Assembly: GCF_016808095.1 (NCBI RefSeq)
Contig: NC_068977.1
Span: 2,788,479-2,852,478 of the forward strand
Reading direction: 5' to 3'
Origin: Vigna angularis
Lineage: Eukaryota > Streptophyta > Magnoliopsida > Fabales > Fabaceae
Length of the DNA stretch: 64,000 bases
The notes under the pieces were generated by a model. The model worked only from the letters and a program-made list of their open reading frames with translations, was not told the origin of the DNA and made no database searches. The position numbers were made by a program, and so were the translations under genes. The number at the start of each line of letters is the position of its first letter. Position 1 is the stretch's first letter. Shown here one piece after another: positions 1 to 10,239 of this stretch.

Positions 1-1397
1 AAATATTGCACCGTGCTTGATTATTCTTTGTGCGTGGCTGCTGGAATGCAAAACCAAGAGAGACCAAACAGCTGCTTTCTCTTCCAGCACCGTGCACACC
101 AACTCATTCTTCTCTCAACTCAATCACTATGCTTCACTTCTCTTCAAGCTCCTTGCTGCCCTTCAAGTGTGGCTTCTCTTGCTTCACGGTGAACCTCCAA
201 GCTGCTGTTCTCCTTGCTGCCATGTCCGTGAAGCCCTTTCTCCCTAGGTGGCAGCTGGACCGTGATGAGGAGTGCTGCATGGAGAGCGTTTTCTCTGCTT
301 CACGTGCTGCCCCTTTTTCTGTTTGCTGGATGGTCATGTGCACAAGGGATGCCCTTCTTTTAGTGGGCCTTGATGAATGAAGAGTTTAATGGTGCAGCTG
401 CTCTAGCACGTCCCAACTCTCTTCTTGCTTGCAGCTCCAGGAGACCGTGTGCTTATACCATTCCACAACACTCAATTTTCCAATTTAAAATCCAAGAGCT
501 TCTTTGTATGTGGGCCGTGAAAGTGGAGTTGCTTTTTCTTCCATCCATTCAATAAATGAAACCTCTTCATTCACGTAAACTTCAAAAGTGGTGGCCCCCT
601 CTTAGATTCCAACTTAGATGCTTGCCAAATTGAGTTGGCCGTGTGGTGTTGTAGTTGCACTTCACCTTCCATTTCATTTAATATTTATGCCCAGCTTTGT
701 AAAAGAAAAACCTTGTGTGTGGCCCTTTTTCATGTGGGTTCACTTGTTGAATTGTTGGATGGGACAAAGGTGTGAAAGTGGTCCCCTCATCATTTCCCAT
801 ATATGGTTTCTTGTTTGTCACGTGAATTCTCCATATTGTCTTCAATAATTTTGAGAAACTTACACTTGAAGGTGGTGATCCCTTCTTTCCATTTGCTTAA
901 TTTATTAAAGAAACCAAGCCTATTTTGCAATGGCCGTGTGGTGTTTTTCTTCAGCCCATGCGCATCCTTTCTCAAATATTCCCTTCTCAAATTGGTGGCC
1001 CCCACTTTCTTATGTGCTTGATTGCAAAAAAAATGAATTGGCCGTGACACCACTTTGTTTCCAGCCAAGAACCAAGAAAACCAAAACCAAGCTTCATTTA
1101 TTATTAACTTCAACACCCAAAATAAATCAATGCAGTGTAGCTTCTTTCAATTAAATAACACAGTGTGAAAATAAATATTTTTCCAAATGTCCCAAATTGT
1201 ATTTCCAATATTTTTCCTGCAATTACTAATGCAAATAATTAGCTCAGATGATTCAAATTAATCAAAATTAGAATTTCTGATCGAATTAAGCATAATTCAG
1301 AAAAATGGAAAAATATTGGATAATTAAGCACAATTTCCTAATTAATTCTAGTACAATAAACTAAGTGTAGTGAAGAAAATAATGATTCATCACTCTA
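1..1397 (+). repeat. CCGTG-rich dispersed repeat fragment plus AT-rich flank
   Basis: No gene is visible. From 1 to about 1170 the sequence repeats the words GGTGGCCCCCTC and GGCCGTG at irregular spacing of roughly 100-200 bases (for example near 590, 645, 930, 990 and 1040). The same words in the same order occur in the first kilobase of the repeat at 26491-30295 (about 27120-27305), and related CACGGT/TGCCAAGTC text occurs at 34030-34330, so this looks like a fragment of that repeat family. From about 1170 to 1397 it is plain AT-rich DNA that abuts the broken 5' end of the copia element. Small ORFs here have no recognisable similarity. Confidence 0.5.
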
Positions 1398-2853
1398 ATG
1401 ACGGACAAAGAATCTGTCCAAGAATACTTGTCACGTGTATCCACTGTGGTACAACAAATGCGGTCATATGGAGAAACAATGACCAATGAGCATGTGGTTG
1501 GAAAAGTTCTAAGAAGTCTTACAAGCAAATATGATCATGTTGTAGCGGCTATTGAAGAGTCAAAGGACATGGCTGATTACACCTTTGATGAACTCATGGG
1601 ATCCTTGCAAGCTCATGAGGAGAGGCTCAATAGAAATGGTGAGAAGAAGGAAGAGAAGGCATTCCATGTGAAAGGAGAATCCTCAAACAAGGAAAAAAGA
1701 GGGCAATTCAGTGGAAGAGGTAGAGGAAGAGCTGGCTCAAGAGGAAGGGGCCGTGGAAGAGGATAGAATAAGGAAGGAAAAGAGCAATCATATAAGGGTC
1801 CACTTAAATGTTACTATTGCAAGAAGCCAGGCCACAAAGAAGCTAGCTGTTGGAAAAAGGAAGAGGATGAACAAAAGGAACAAAAGGGTGATCAAAAATC
1901 CAATTTTGTGGAGAATGAGCAAAAGTTGTTCTTAGCACAAAGTGCAGCTGGAAATGATGCAGGAGGTGGTGTGTGGTATGTTGACAGTGGGTGCTCCAAC
2001 CATATGTCAAGTGCCAAGTCTATGTTCAGAGAGCTGAATGAATCTTTAAAGAGCAAGGTGAGGCTTGGAGATGGAAAACAACTTGAAGTGGAAGGAAAAG
2101 GCACGATTGAAATCAAAACTGAGCAAGGAAACACTAAGCTCTTATATGATGTGCAGTATGTGCCAAATTTGGCTCACAATTTGCTGAGTGTGGGTCAATT
2201 ACTCAATTCTGGAAATTCAGTACTGTTTGATAATGATTTCTGTTTGATCTGTGATAAGAAATCCAAAGAAGTTGTAGTAAAAATTATTATGGGGAGAAAT
2301 AGAATGTTTCCTCTTGATTTATCTGGAAATGTGAGCAAAGCATTGACAGTTAAAGAAGATAATGATGCCAAGCTGTGGCATTTGAGGTATGGTCATTTGA
2401 ATGTGCAAGGACTGAAGCTTCTGAGTTCCAAAGACATGGTGCAAGGACTGCCTAAAATTGGTGAGCTTGAGTTGTGTGAAGGATGCTTATATGGAAAGCA
2501 GTCAAAAGGATCATTTCCTAGTGGCAGAGCTTGGAGAGCAAGTGAAAATTTGGAGCTACTGCATGCTGATCTCTGTGGACCAATGCAGACAGTTTCTCTT
2601 GGTGGAAGTAAGTATTTCTTGCTTATAACTGATGAATACAGTAGAATGAGTTGGGTCTACTTTCTAAAGGCTAAGTCTGAAGCCTTTGAAAAATTTAAAA
2701 TTTTTAAGGCTATGGTTGAGAAACAATTTGGTTTATGTGTGAAAGTCTTAAGAACAGATCGTGGTGGTGAATTTTTGTCAAATGAATTCATCACATTTTG
2801 TGAGGAGCAAGGAATAAGAAGAGAATTGACTGCACCATATACTCCAGAGCAAA
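1398..2853 (+). pseudogene. copia gag-protease-integrase, 5' part
   Basis: One frame runs from 1398 to the insertion point with a single stop (1764-1766, TAG). The first segment has the UBN2-type gag helices (SVQEYLSRV, VVGKVLRSL), followed by a Gly/Arg-rich tail. Past the stop the frame gives a CCHC knuckle (CYYCKKPGHKEASC, about 1816-1860), the protease site (YVDSGCSNHMS, about 1978-2010), the HHCC gag-pre-integrase domain (LWHLRYGH...CEGC, about 2373-2490) and the integrase core with its first two catalytic Asp (HADLCGP about 2564; RTDRGGEF about 2755). It is cut after TPEQ at 2852 by the nested element and resumes at about 5614. The N-terminal part of gag is absent. Confidence 0.9.
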
Positions 2854-3286
2854 TGTTGGTATCAAATATACTTTTATTGAAAATAAAAGTTTTCAGAAAT
2901 ACAAGAAACACTCTTAACTCTCACGGTGGTGCAGACAACATCACAACTCACAATAACTCAACACAATAAATAACATACTCACTTTCTCTCTTCTCGGTGG
3001 TGCTACACCAATTTTCTCGTGGTTCTCCCTCTCTTCCCACACACTCACACAGCTTTCTTTCTCTACTGCAACTTTGCTTATTTCTTTCTCGGTGGTGGTG
3101 TTTTTTCTTTGCACATCTTACACTTCTTTTATAACCAATTAAAGAACTAAACTCCAAGAAACATGGTGCAGATTTTCGGCAGACAAAGGAAAGACACTTT
3201 CCTCAAAATCCTCCACTTTACAAAGTAGGAAACATTGGCTTCCTTATTCAACAAGTGGGCCCCATCCATTTAACGTTTACCCAACA
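2854..3286 (-). repeat. 3' LTR of the gag-only element
   Basis: This copy is nearly identical to 5177-5609 and has TG...CA ends. The visible differences from its partner lie near 3042-3056, in AACCAATTAAAG near 3134-3145 and in TTTTCGGCAG near 3173. On the minus strand it is preceded by a G-rich tract (ACGGGGGAATTT, complement of 3287-3299) that can serve as the polypurine tract. Confidence 0.9.
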
Positions 3287-3324
3287 AAATTCCCCCGTAA
3301 ACGTAAATGGGTCTTGAGTTTTTC

Positions 3325-5087
3325 TCATCCTATACCAAATTTACTCATTCCATTATTACTTGGATTCTTCCTGTCGAACATCTCTTTTGCTTCGGTAGTC
3401 TTCTTCTTGACCTTGACTCTCTTCTTCTTGACCATAACTGATTTTTCACTAATTGGATTCATCTCTACACTTTCATCTATTTTATTCGCCATACTGCTGA
3501 AGTTTTCAGCCTCCGATCGCAGTGCGACACTTTCCGTTGCACTTTCTTCTAGTTGCTTCGTCATTTCTTTCTTCTCACGAAAAATATCATCTCCCAAGTG
3601 GTCAATTTTATCACGCTTCTTTGTAGCATCCTGATCCATCATCTTTAATTGCTTTAATGAATCATGCAATTCGGACATCGTTTTTTCTGCGGCAACACGG
3701 GCTCGACGCTCTCGATCCAGCTCTGCAAGAACCTCTTGAAATTTCTCTACAGAAACATAATCTGAGTTTCCCACTTTCTCTGATGGACTTTCCGGACTCT
3801 CCACCTGCTCCTCTACACTATCTGGCAAAATCATCAGCAAACTCTCCATTGTGCTTTCTGTTGAGCTATCCACCACGCTCTCTGCAAGCTCCTTCGAGCT
3901 ATACAAACTGACCAAACACATTTCTGGACTGTCTGATCTCCATGACTTTGCATAATCTGGATGCGTCTCGACATCCGATCTCCACAACTCTTCACACCTC
4001 GGACGCATCTTGGCATCCGGTTTCCACATCTTCACGCAACTTGGACGCAGTTCAGCATTTGATCTCCAACTCCTCAATGCAGTGTCCGGGCTCTTTCTCG
4101 GCAACGCTGCGTCTGGGCTCCTTGCCATCAACAAAATTCTTAACTCTTCACTTTCTTTCTCCGCTTCCTCTGTATGGAGATTCATCTCCTCCTTTTTCTC
4201 AGCCCTACAATATTTTGCTATATGACCGGGCTTACCACAATTATAGCACTCAGCCGATCTACAGTCATATGCATAATGACCATGCTTACCACATCTAAAG
4301 CACTCTACACTTGACCGATCTCCTCGGCCTTTCCATTGTCCTCGGCCACGCCAATTCTGCCGACCGGTTTGCTCTTCCTCATCTTCATAATCACTTTGGC
4401 CTTGACCTCTTCGTCCTTGGCCTCTTCCTCCAGGATCACCTCGGCCTTGAGTGTTCCGAGCTCCTCTCCTCAGATCAAACTTTGCCTGAAGTGCCTGATC
4501 AAGTGGCTGATACAACTTTCTTCTCCGTTGTTCGTGCGCCTCCAAAGATCCTGCAAGCTCTTCAATCAAGAGTTTTGACAAGTCCTTTGACTCTTCAATG
4601 GCACACACAATGCTCTCAAAATCATCTGTTAACGATCTCAGAATTTTCTCCACAACCCGACTGGCTGGTAACTCCTCTCCGTTTCTACAGATTTGATTTG
4701 CCACTGCTTCCACCCAAGATATATACTCGGATACTCTTTCTTTTTCCTCCATTCTCAAACTTTCAAACTCGCTTCTGAGAGTTTGGAGCCTGACTTGCTT
4801 GACTCGGTTGTCACCTTTGTATACTTTCTCCAGAATCTGCCACGCTTCTTTTGAAGATTTTGCATCTCAAAGCCAGATTCATCCACAGCTCGGTACAAAA
4901 TGTATAGAGCTGATTTATCCTTCACACGCGTTTTCTTCAACGCTGCAAGTTGGGCAGCCGTCTGTCCTTCGTCGTCTATGGGTTCTTCGTACCCACTCTC
5001 CACTACATCCCATACGTCTTGGGATCCAAGAAGAGCTCTCATCTACACACTCCAATTATCAAAGTTGACTTTCTTTGTCAACTGAGG
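3325..5087 (-). pseudogene. gag with coiled-coil C-terminal extension (gag-only element)
   Basis: The reading order on the minus strand is: a DUF4219/UBN2-type N-terminus (VNFDNWSV, in-frame TAG at 5043-5045, then MRALLGSQDVWDVV), a frameshift near 4865, then an open frame of 477 codons from 4758. That frame has the UBN2 helices (ERVSEYISWV, VVEKILRSL), an Arg/Gly-rich stretch and two CCHC knuckles (CFRCGKHGHYAYDC and CYNCGKPGHIAKYC). After these, where copia elements continue into protease, it has about 280 residues of another kind: four or five Trp-Arg-Ser-Asp repeats, a Ser/Glu-rich segment and a heptad-like charged region (VEKFQEVLAELDRERRA...), ending in a Lys-rich tail. The stop and frameshift make this copy inactive. 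The origin of the C-terminal part is unknown to me. Confidence 0.85.
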
Positions 5088-5161
5088 AAGGGACACACTA
5101 TTTGCAAGGTTTGCCATTTCTCACTCTCTTTTTTTATTTCTCGGACACTCAAGTTCTCACA

Positions 5162-5173
5162 GCTCTGATACCA
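5162..5173 (-). other. primer-binding site, initiator tRNA-Met type
   Basis: The minus strand reads TGGTATCAGAGC three bases inside the 5' LTR. This is the standard complement of the 3' end of plant initiator methionine tRNA used by copia-class elements, and it fixes the element's orientation as minus. Confidence 0.9.
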
Positions 5174-5176
5174 ATT

Positions 5177-5609
5177 TGTTGGTATCAAATATACTTTTAT
5201 TGAAAATAAAAGTTTTCAGAAATACAAGAAACACTCTTAACTCTCACGGTGGTGCAGACAACATCACAACTCACAATAACTCAACACAATAAATAACATA
5301 CTCACTTTCTCTCTTCTCGGTGGTGCTACACCAATTTTCTCGTGGTTCTCCCTCTCTTCCCATACACTCACACAACTTTCTTTCTCTACTGCAACTTTGC
5401 TTATTTCTTTCTCGGTGGTGGTGTTTTTTCTTTGCACATCTTACACTTCTTTTATAACCAATAAAAGAACTAAACTCCAAGAAACATGGTGCAGATTTTC
5501 GACAGACAAAGGAAAGACACTTTCCTCAAAATCCTCCACTTTACAAAGTAGGAAACATTGGCTTCCTTATTCAACAAGTGGGCCCCATCCATTTAACGTT
5601 TACCCAACA
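5177..5609 (-). repeat. 5' LTR of the gag-only element
   Basis: This is the partner LTR of 2854-3286. On the minus strand it ends ...GATACCAACA, followed three bases later by the primer-binding site. The flank at 5610-5614 (acaaa) pairs with gcaaa at 2849-2853 as the target duplication. Confidence 0.9.
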
Positions 5610-7800
5610 ACAAAATGGAGTAGCTGAGAGAAAGAACAAGACAGTAGTAGAGATGGCAAGAAGCATGCTCAAAGCTAAAGGTGTACCAAACAACTTGTGG
5701 TGTGAAGCTGTAGCTACTGCAGTGTACATCCTCAATATCTCTCCTACAACGGCAGTCATGAATATGACACCATTTGAAGCATGGAGAGGAAAAAAACCAT
5801 CTGTAAGTCATTTAAAGGTTTTCGGTTGTACAGCTTATGCTTTGGTTGATTTGAGATCTAAATTGGATGATAAATCTCTAAAATGTGTATTCATTGGCTA
5901 TTCTACTCAATCCAAAGCATATAGACTGTATAACCCTCTTACTAGCAAGGTTATGGTCAGTAGGAACGTTGTGTTTAATGAGAATGCAGGCTGGAATTGG
6001 GAGCAAAGAGAAAGTTGTGACAGTACTCAGCAGAAAACAGTAGGGACTGATGGTTCAGGGGTGGACTTAATTGTGCCGACAAATGATCAGAAGTCTCCAA
6101 GTCCTCCTACAACACCATCATCTTCAAATCACAGCTCATCATCTTCTTCAAGTTCTTCATCATCAAGTTCATCGAATAATTCTACACCAAGAAGATACAG
6201 GACTCTTGTTGACTTGTATGAAAACTGCGACTTTGCACTGATGGCAGCAGATCCAACCAGTTTTGATGAAGCTAAAGATGATGTTGAATGGCAAGATGCA
6301 ATGAAGGAGGAAATCAAGTCCATTCAAAAGAATGAGACTTGGAAATTGGTTGATCTTCCTGAAGAGAAGAATGTTATTGGACTGAAATGGGTATTCAGAA
6401 CTAAGTTAAATTCAGATGGGAGTATTCAGAAGCACAAAGCCAGGTTGGTGGCAAAAGGGTATGCACAACAAGAAGGAATTGATTTTGAGGAGACATTTTC
6501 ACCAGTGGCAAGATTTGAAACTATAAGAGTGGTATTAGCTTTGGCTGCCCAATGGAAATTGGATGTGTTTCAGCTGGATGTAAAATCTGCATTTCTCAAT
6601 GGAGACTTATAAGAAGAAGTTTTTGTTGAGCAACCACTCGGCTTTGTCAAAGATGGTGAAGAAGGCAAGGTTTACAAGCTGCAAAAGGCACTTTATGGAC
6701 TGAAACAGGCTCCAAGAGCCTGGTACACCAAGATTGACTCATTCTTTCATCAAAATCAGTTTGAGAGAAGTGAGAATGAGCCAATTCTCTATGTAAAAAA
6801 GGAAGGCTTGAATGGATTCATTGTTGTCTGTCTTTATGTGGACGACATCATCTACTTTAGCTCCTCTCAGAAGTAGCTAAATGAGTTTAAAGCATCAATG
6901 ATGAAGCAATTTGAGATGACAGACTTGGGACTACTTCAGTATTTCTTGGGACTAGAAGTAAAGCAAGGAGAAGATGGAATATTTCTATGTCAGAGGAAGT
7001 ATGCAGAGGATTTGCTAAAGAAATTTTCAATGGAAAAATGTGAAACTGTCAAAACTCCTATGAATTCTAATGAGAAGCTGCAAAAGGAGGATGGCACAGG
7101 AAAAGCCGATGAAAAGCTGTTCAGAAGTCTTGTAGGAGGTCTGAATTACCTCACTCACACACGTCTTGACATTGCTCAAAGTGTAAGTGTGGTATCAAGA
7201 TACATGCATTCTCCAACAAAGCAACAATTAGGTGCAGCAAAAAGGATTCTGAAGTATGTTGCAGGATCAACTTGTTATGGAATCTTGTATGAACATGTCA
7301 GTGAGTTCAAGTTAGTTGGCTACACAGATAGTGACTGGGCAGGCAGTTTGGATGACAGGAAAAGTACATCTGGGTCAGTTTTCAGTTTTGGCTCAGGAGC
7401 TATTACTTGGAGCTCAAAGAAGCAGGATACTGTGGCTTTGTCATCATCTGAAGCAGAATATGTAGCTGCTGGTGCAGCAGCAAGACAAGCTGTTTGGCTT
7501 AGAAAGTTGTTAAAAGATTTATGTTGTGAGCAGGAAGGAGCAACTGAGATACGGTGTGATAACAGGTCTGCAATTGCTATGACAAGAAACCCAGCGTTTC
7601 ATGCAAGAACCAAGCATATTGAAGTACAACATCACTTCATAAGGAAGCTTACGTCAGAGGAAACAATCGCTCTAAGATTCTGCAGCACAAACGTCCAAAA
7701 TGCAGATGTTTACCAAGGCTTTAGCTCAAGCCAAACATCAGTTCTTTATGGAGAAAATTGGTATGTATGAGTTTGAATTAAGGGGAGGTGTTGCAACATA
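5610..7800 (+). pseudogene. copia integrase C-terminus, reverse transcriptase and RNase H
   Basis: The frame resumes at NGVAERKNKTVVEMARS, which contains the third integrase catalytic residue (Glu), followed by the GKKPSVSHLKVFG region and a poly-Ser linker (about 6121-6180). RT begins WVFRTKLNSDGSIQKHKARLVAKG (about 6385) and contains QLDVKSAFLNG; TAA at 6610-6612 breaks it. The active site YVDDIIYF lies near 6835 and TAG at 6874-6876 follows shortly after. The RNase H domain (TDSDWAGSLDDRKSTSG, SSSEAEYVA, CDNRSAIAM, RTKHIEV) is intact to about 7705, where loss of one T in ADVFTKAL shifts the frame. The restored frame would stop at 7798-7800, overlapping the 3' LTR start. Confidence 0.9.
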
Positions 7801-8123
7801 ATTCAAGCTCATATGTGCACGTAAGTAGCTGAATAAATATCAGAGAAAATTAGCTTACTGTGTTGGAAGACTTCGTCACTGTTGCTGGTTTTTCAGCTAG
7901 TTGTTAGGAGCAATTTTGAGTTTCTATTTTTAAGTTATTTTTTAACACCACTAACGTAGGATTGTTAGACGTGGTTAGTGGAGAGTGTTAGCCAAGTTTC
8001 CTTTATATTTAAATATTGTATTGTTCAGTATTTACAAAAAATAAGAAGACCGTTAAAAACTCTCTCTCTCATTATTCTGTCATCAAGCTTTTTGTGATCT
8101 TCTTCATCTGGAATTTAAACACA
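7788..8123 (+). repeat. copia 3' LTR
   Basis: It starts TGTTGCAACATAATTC directly after the polypurine tract TTAAGGGGAGG. A TATA-like stretch (CTTTATATTTAAAT) lies near 8001 and a CT-rich leader near 8058-8080. The right end is placed at about 8123 because the metalloproteinase reading frame (minus strand) is recognisable from 8124 onward. No upstream LTR remains for comparison, so the end may be off by several bases. Confidence 0.7.
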
Positions 8124-8686
8124 CCAGTGGTTTCAGTGAACGTGAAACTGTTGTTCTGTCTCCAGGTGTTCAAGGCATTGCTCAATATTTGTTTCAAGAC
8201 ATCCCGGTTGACGGCAACATTTGAAGGGTTTGCAGTCACTCGATATTTTAAGTTAAACTTGCTCCATTTTGGATTTCCTGGGAAGTAACTGTAGTTTTGG
8301 GGGGGCGACGACGACAAACCATTAGGGTTAGGGTTAGGAGTGGCTGTGATATCAGGCAATCCACAACGCGGGAGGCTCATGGTTTCGATGGTTTGATCAT
8401 CCACCACACCACTGGTGTGCAAGCCATGGAAAGCTTGGTACTGTTTCAGAGCAGATTCATCGTTTGCATCGAAGTTGTTGTCGGAAGGAGATTTTTCGTT
8501 TACTTGGTAGCCTAAACTTTTAAGGTAGATTCTTAGTATACCTACGCCATCCGCGTTTTGTCCCCTACTAATGCCCCTCAGGTTTTGGAGAGTTGTTATA
8601 AATGGAATTGCAGACTCGACAGAGGGTAAAGGATTCAACGCACAGAGTACGAGGAACAAGAGTAAAGGTTTTAGAGCAAGAGACAT
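8124..8686 (-). pseudogene. matrix metalloproteinase, N-terminal half only
   Basis: Plant matrix metalloproteinases are secreted or GPI-anchored zinc endopeptidases of the cell surface (M10A). The ATG at 8686 gives a hydrophobic signal peptide (MSLALKPLLLFLVLC), then the peptidoglycan-binding-like prodomain (GVGILRIYLKSLGY), the cysteine switch PRCGLPD, a spacer and the start of the catalytic domain (WSKFNLKYRV...ALNTWRQNNSFTFTET). At that point copia LTR sequence takes over. The zinc-binding HExxHxxGxxH and the remainder are missing here, and I do not find them beyond the copia element. An in-frame upstream start at 8848 would only add a non-signal leader. It resembles legume metalloendoproteinases of the soybean leaf type. 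Confidence 0.88.
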
Positions 8687-8764
8687 GGTTGAAAAGGAAA
8701 AGGAATTAGGGTTTCTGGTTTTGTAAAGGTTTGATGTGTATTTTGGTGCATGGATGCATGGACA

Positions 8765-8770
8765 TTTATA
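8765..8770 (-). promoter_or_regulatory. TATA box of the metalloproteinase gene
   Basis: The minus strand reads TATAAA about 80 bases upstream of the ATG at 8686, in the context CCTTTATAAATG. It is at a normal plant distance, so the promoter side of the broken gene seems intact. Confidence 0.55.
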
Positions 8771-8849
8771 AAGGGAAGGGGAGTTGGGATATTTTAATTG
8801 GTGGGTCAGATGCATATTAGAGAAGACTTTTTTTTGTGAAAAATTCAAT

Positions 8850-8949
8850 GTACCTAATCACTCTGTAAATTCAAAAGTCTTATAATCTTTAAATACTTGC
8901 GTAAAACCTAAAAAAATTATTGGGTACATCTAGAGGGTTGATTTAAGAC

Positions 8950-9041
<92 letters not shown>

Positions 9042-9638
9042 TGATAAAAAAATATTAATTATTAAATAAAAGCATAAACTATTAATTAGGTGAAGTCTAA
9101 TCTTTATCATGGGATTCTTGTCGTATATGTTTCAATTATTTTATTTTATTTTCTTTTAATAAATTTTCATGCGACCATAATGACTGATGAATTTTAGAAT
9201 GTCAGTATACTTAATATAAAATTGATAATAGTATTTAATATGAGTTTATTTAGAAGTCAATTTCTTTTTAATCTTAACGTTTCCTTGTATTTTAAATAAA
9301 ATTTTCAAATTAGTTACACTAAATTATTTTAGGAAATCATTAATATCTTTTGGACAAAAATTTCTTTTCTTTTTCTCTTCATTAATATATATTTAATGAT
9401 TGTTAATACGAGAAAGAGGAAAATGAAGAACTTTCTTACTGATCACACACAAAGAAAAGGTTACCTGTTTCAGAAAATTTCTTGTTTATTGTAATTATAG
9501 CAAAAACACATGTACTTGCATTTACATTTATTTTACATTAAAATATATCATTGGTTTGACTCGTAATCACGTTTGTTTTATTTTAAATATATTGATTATA
9601 TAAATTGTTCATAAGTCTTTACTTCATTAATTAATATC
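8850..9638. other. AT-rich intergenic DNA with a (TA)n microsatellite
   Basis: This is the upstream flank of the metalloproteinase gene. It contains an uninterrupted (TA)n run at 8953-9039 (about 43 units). The rest is AT-rich without ORFs or recognisable repeats. Confidence 0.7.
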
Positions 9639-10149
9639 TGTAACATCCCAAAATATAGTAATTACCATAGATTAGAATTAATTACAATTAACAGTAAAAC
9701 ATGCAGTCTTTACAATTTAACAGAGTTCAAGGTTCAAAAGCCGAACGACTTGGATACAAAATAACGAGCGCAACATCGAAACAGGAAAGTAAACTAGAAC
9801 GAACGGTTTTACAAAATAATTGACCGAACGTCCTCATAAGCTAACATTTACAATCTATACATCTACGATCGCTCTAATCAAAATGAAAGACGGACGTCCT
9901 ACTGTTCCGCTTTCACTTCCACTTCAACTAAGTTTTCTTCTTCGATCACATCCTCTAAGGTAGCCTCGCCTTCTGCTCACATCCACACGGATGATCATTG
10001 CAAGACAGGACGAACATACATAGACGATACGACAACACAAGGAAAAACGAAAGGGTAAGCTTATAATATTTAATTCATACAATTAACACATACATTTAAC
10101 ATTTCCATTCACACATACAACATGTAACTTAACATAGAACAACATAGAA

Positions 10150-10239
<90 letters not shown>

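Larger units (their letters stand above)
2854..5609 (-). mobile_element. gag-only non-autonomous LTR retrotransposon (TR-GAG-like)
   Basis: Two direct repeats of 433 bp (2854-3286 and 5177-5609), each TGTTGG...CCAACA, bound a 1.9-kb interior. On the minus strand the order is 5' LTR, a primer-binding site matching initiator tRNA-Met, a gag gene, a G-rich tract, 3' LTR. Protease, integrase and RT are absent: only about 38 bases separate the end of gag from the 3' LTR. The flanks are gcaaa (left) and acaaa (right), a 5-bp target duplication with one change, and removing the element restores the copia integrase frame. By eye the LTRs differ at about four positions, so the insertion is young. Organisation matches plant TR-GAG elements, which depend on an autonomous partner for enzymes. 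Confidence 0.88.
1398..8123 (+). mobile_element. 5'-truncated Ty1/copia retrotransposon with a nested insertion
   Basis: Domains run in copia order: gag with one zinc knuckle, protease, integrase, reverse transcriptase, RNase H, polypurine tract (about 7779-7787), then a 3' LTR. The 5' LTR and the N-terminal part of gag are missing; homology starts abruptly at the ATG at 1398, which corresponds to an internal gag methionine. The integrase is interrupted by a second LTR element (2854-5609). Stops at 1764, 6610 and 6874 and a frameshift near 7709 show it is dead. Its 3' end lies inside a metalloproteinase gene, so it probably inserted there and later lost its left part together with the distal half of that gene. 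Confidence 0.9.
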
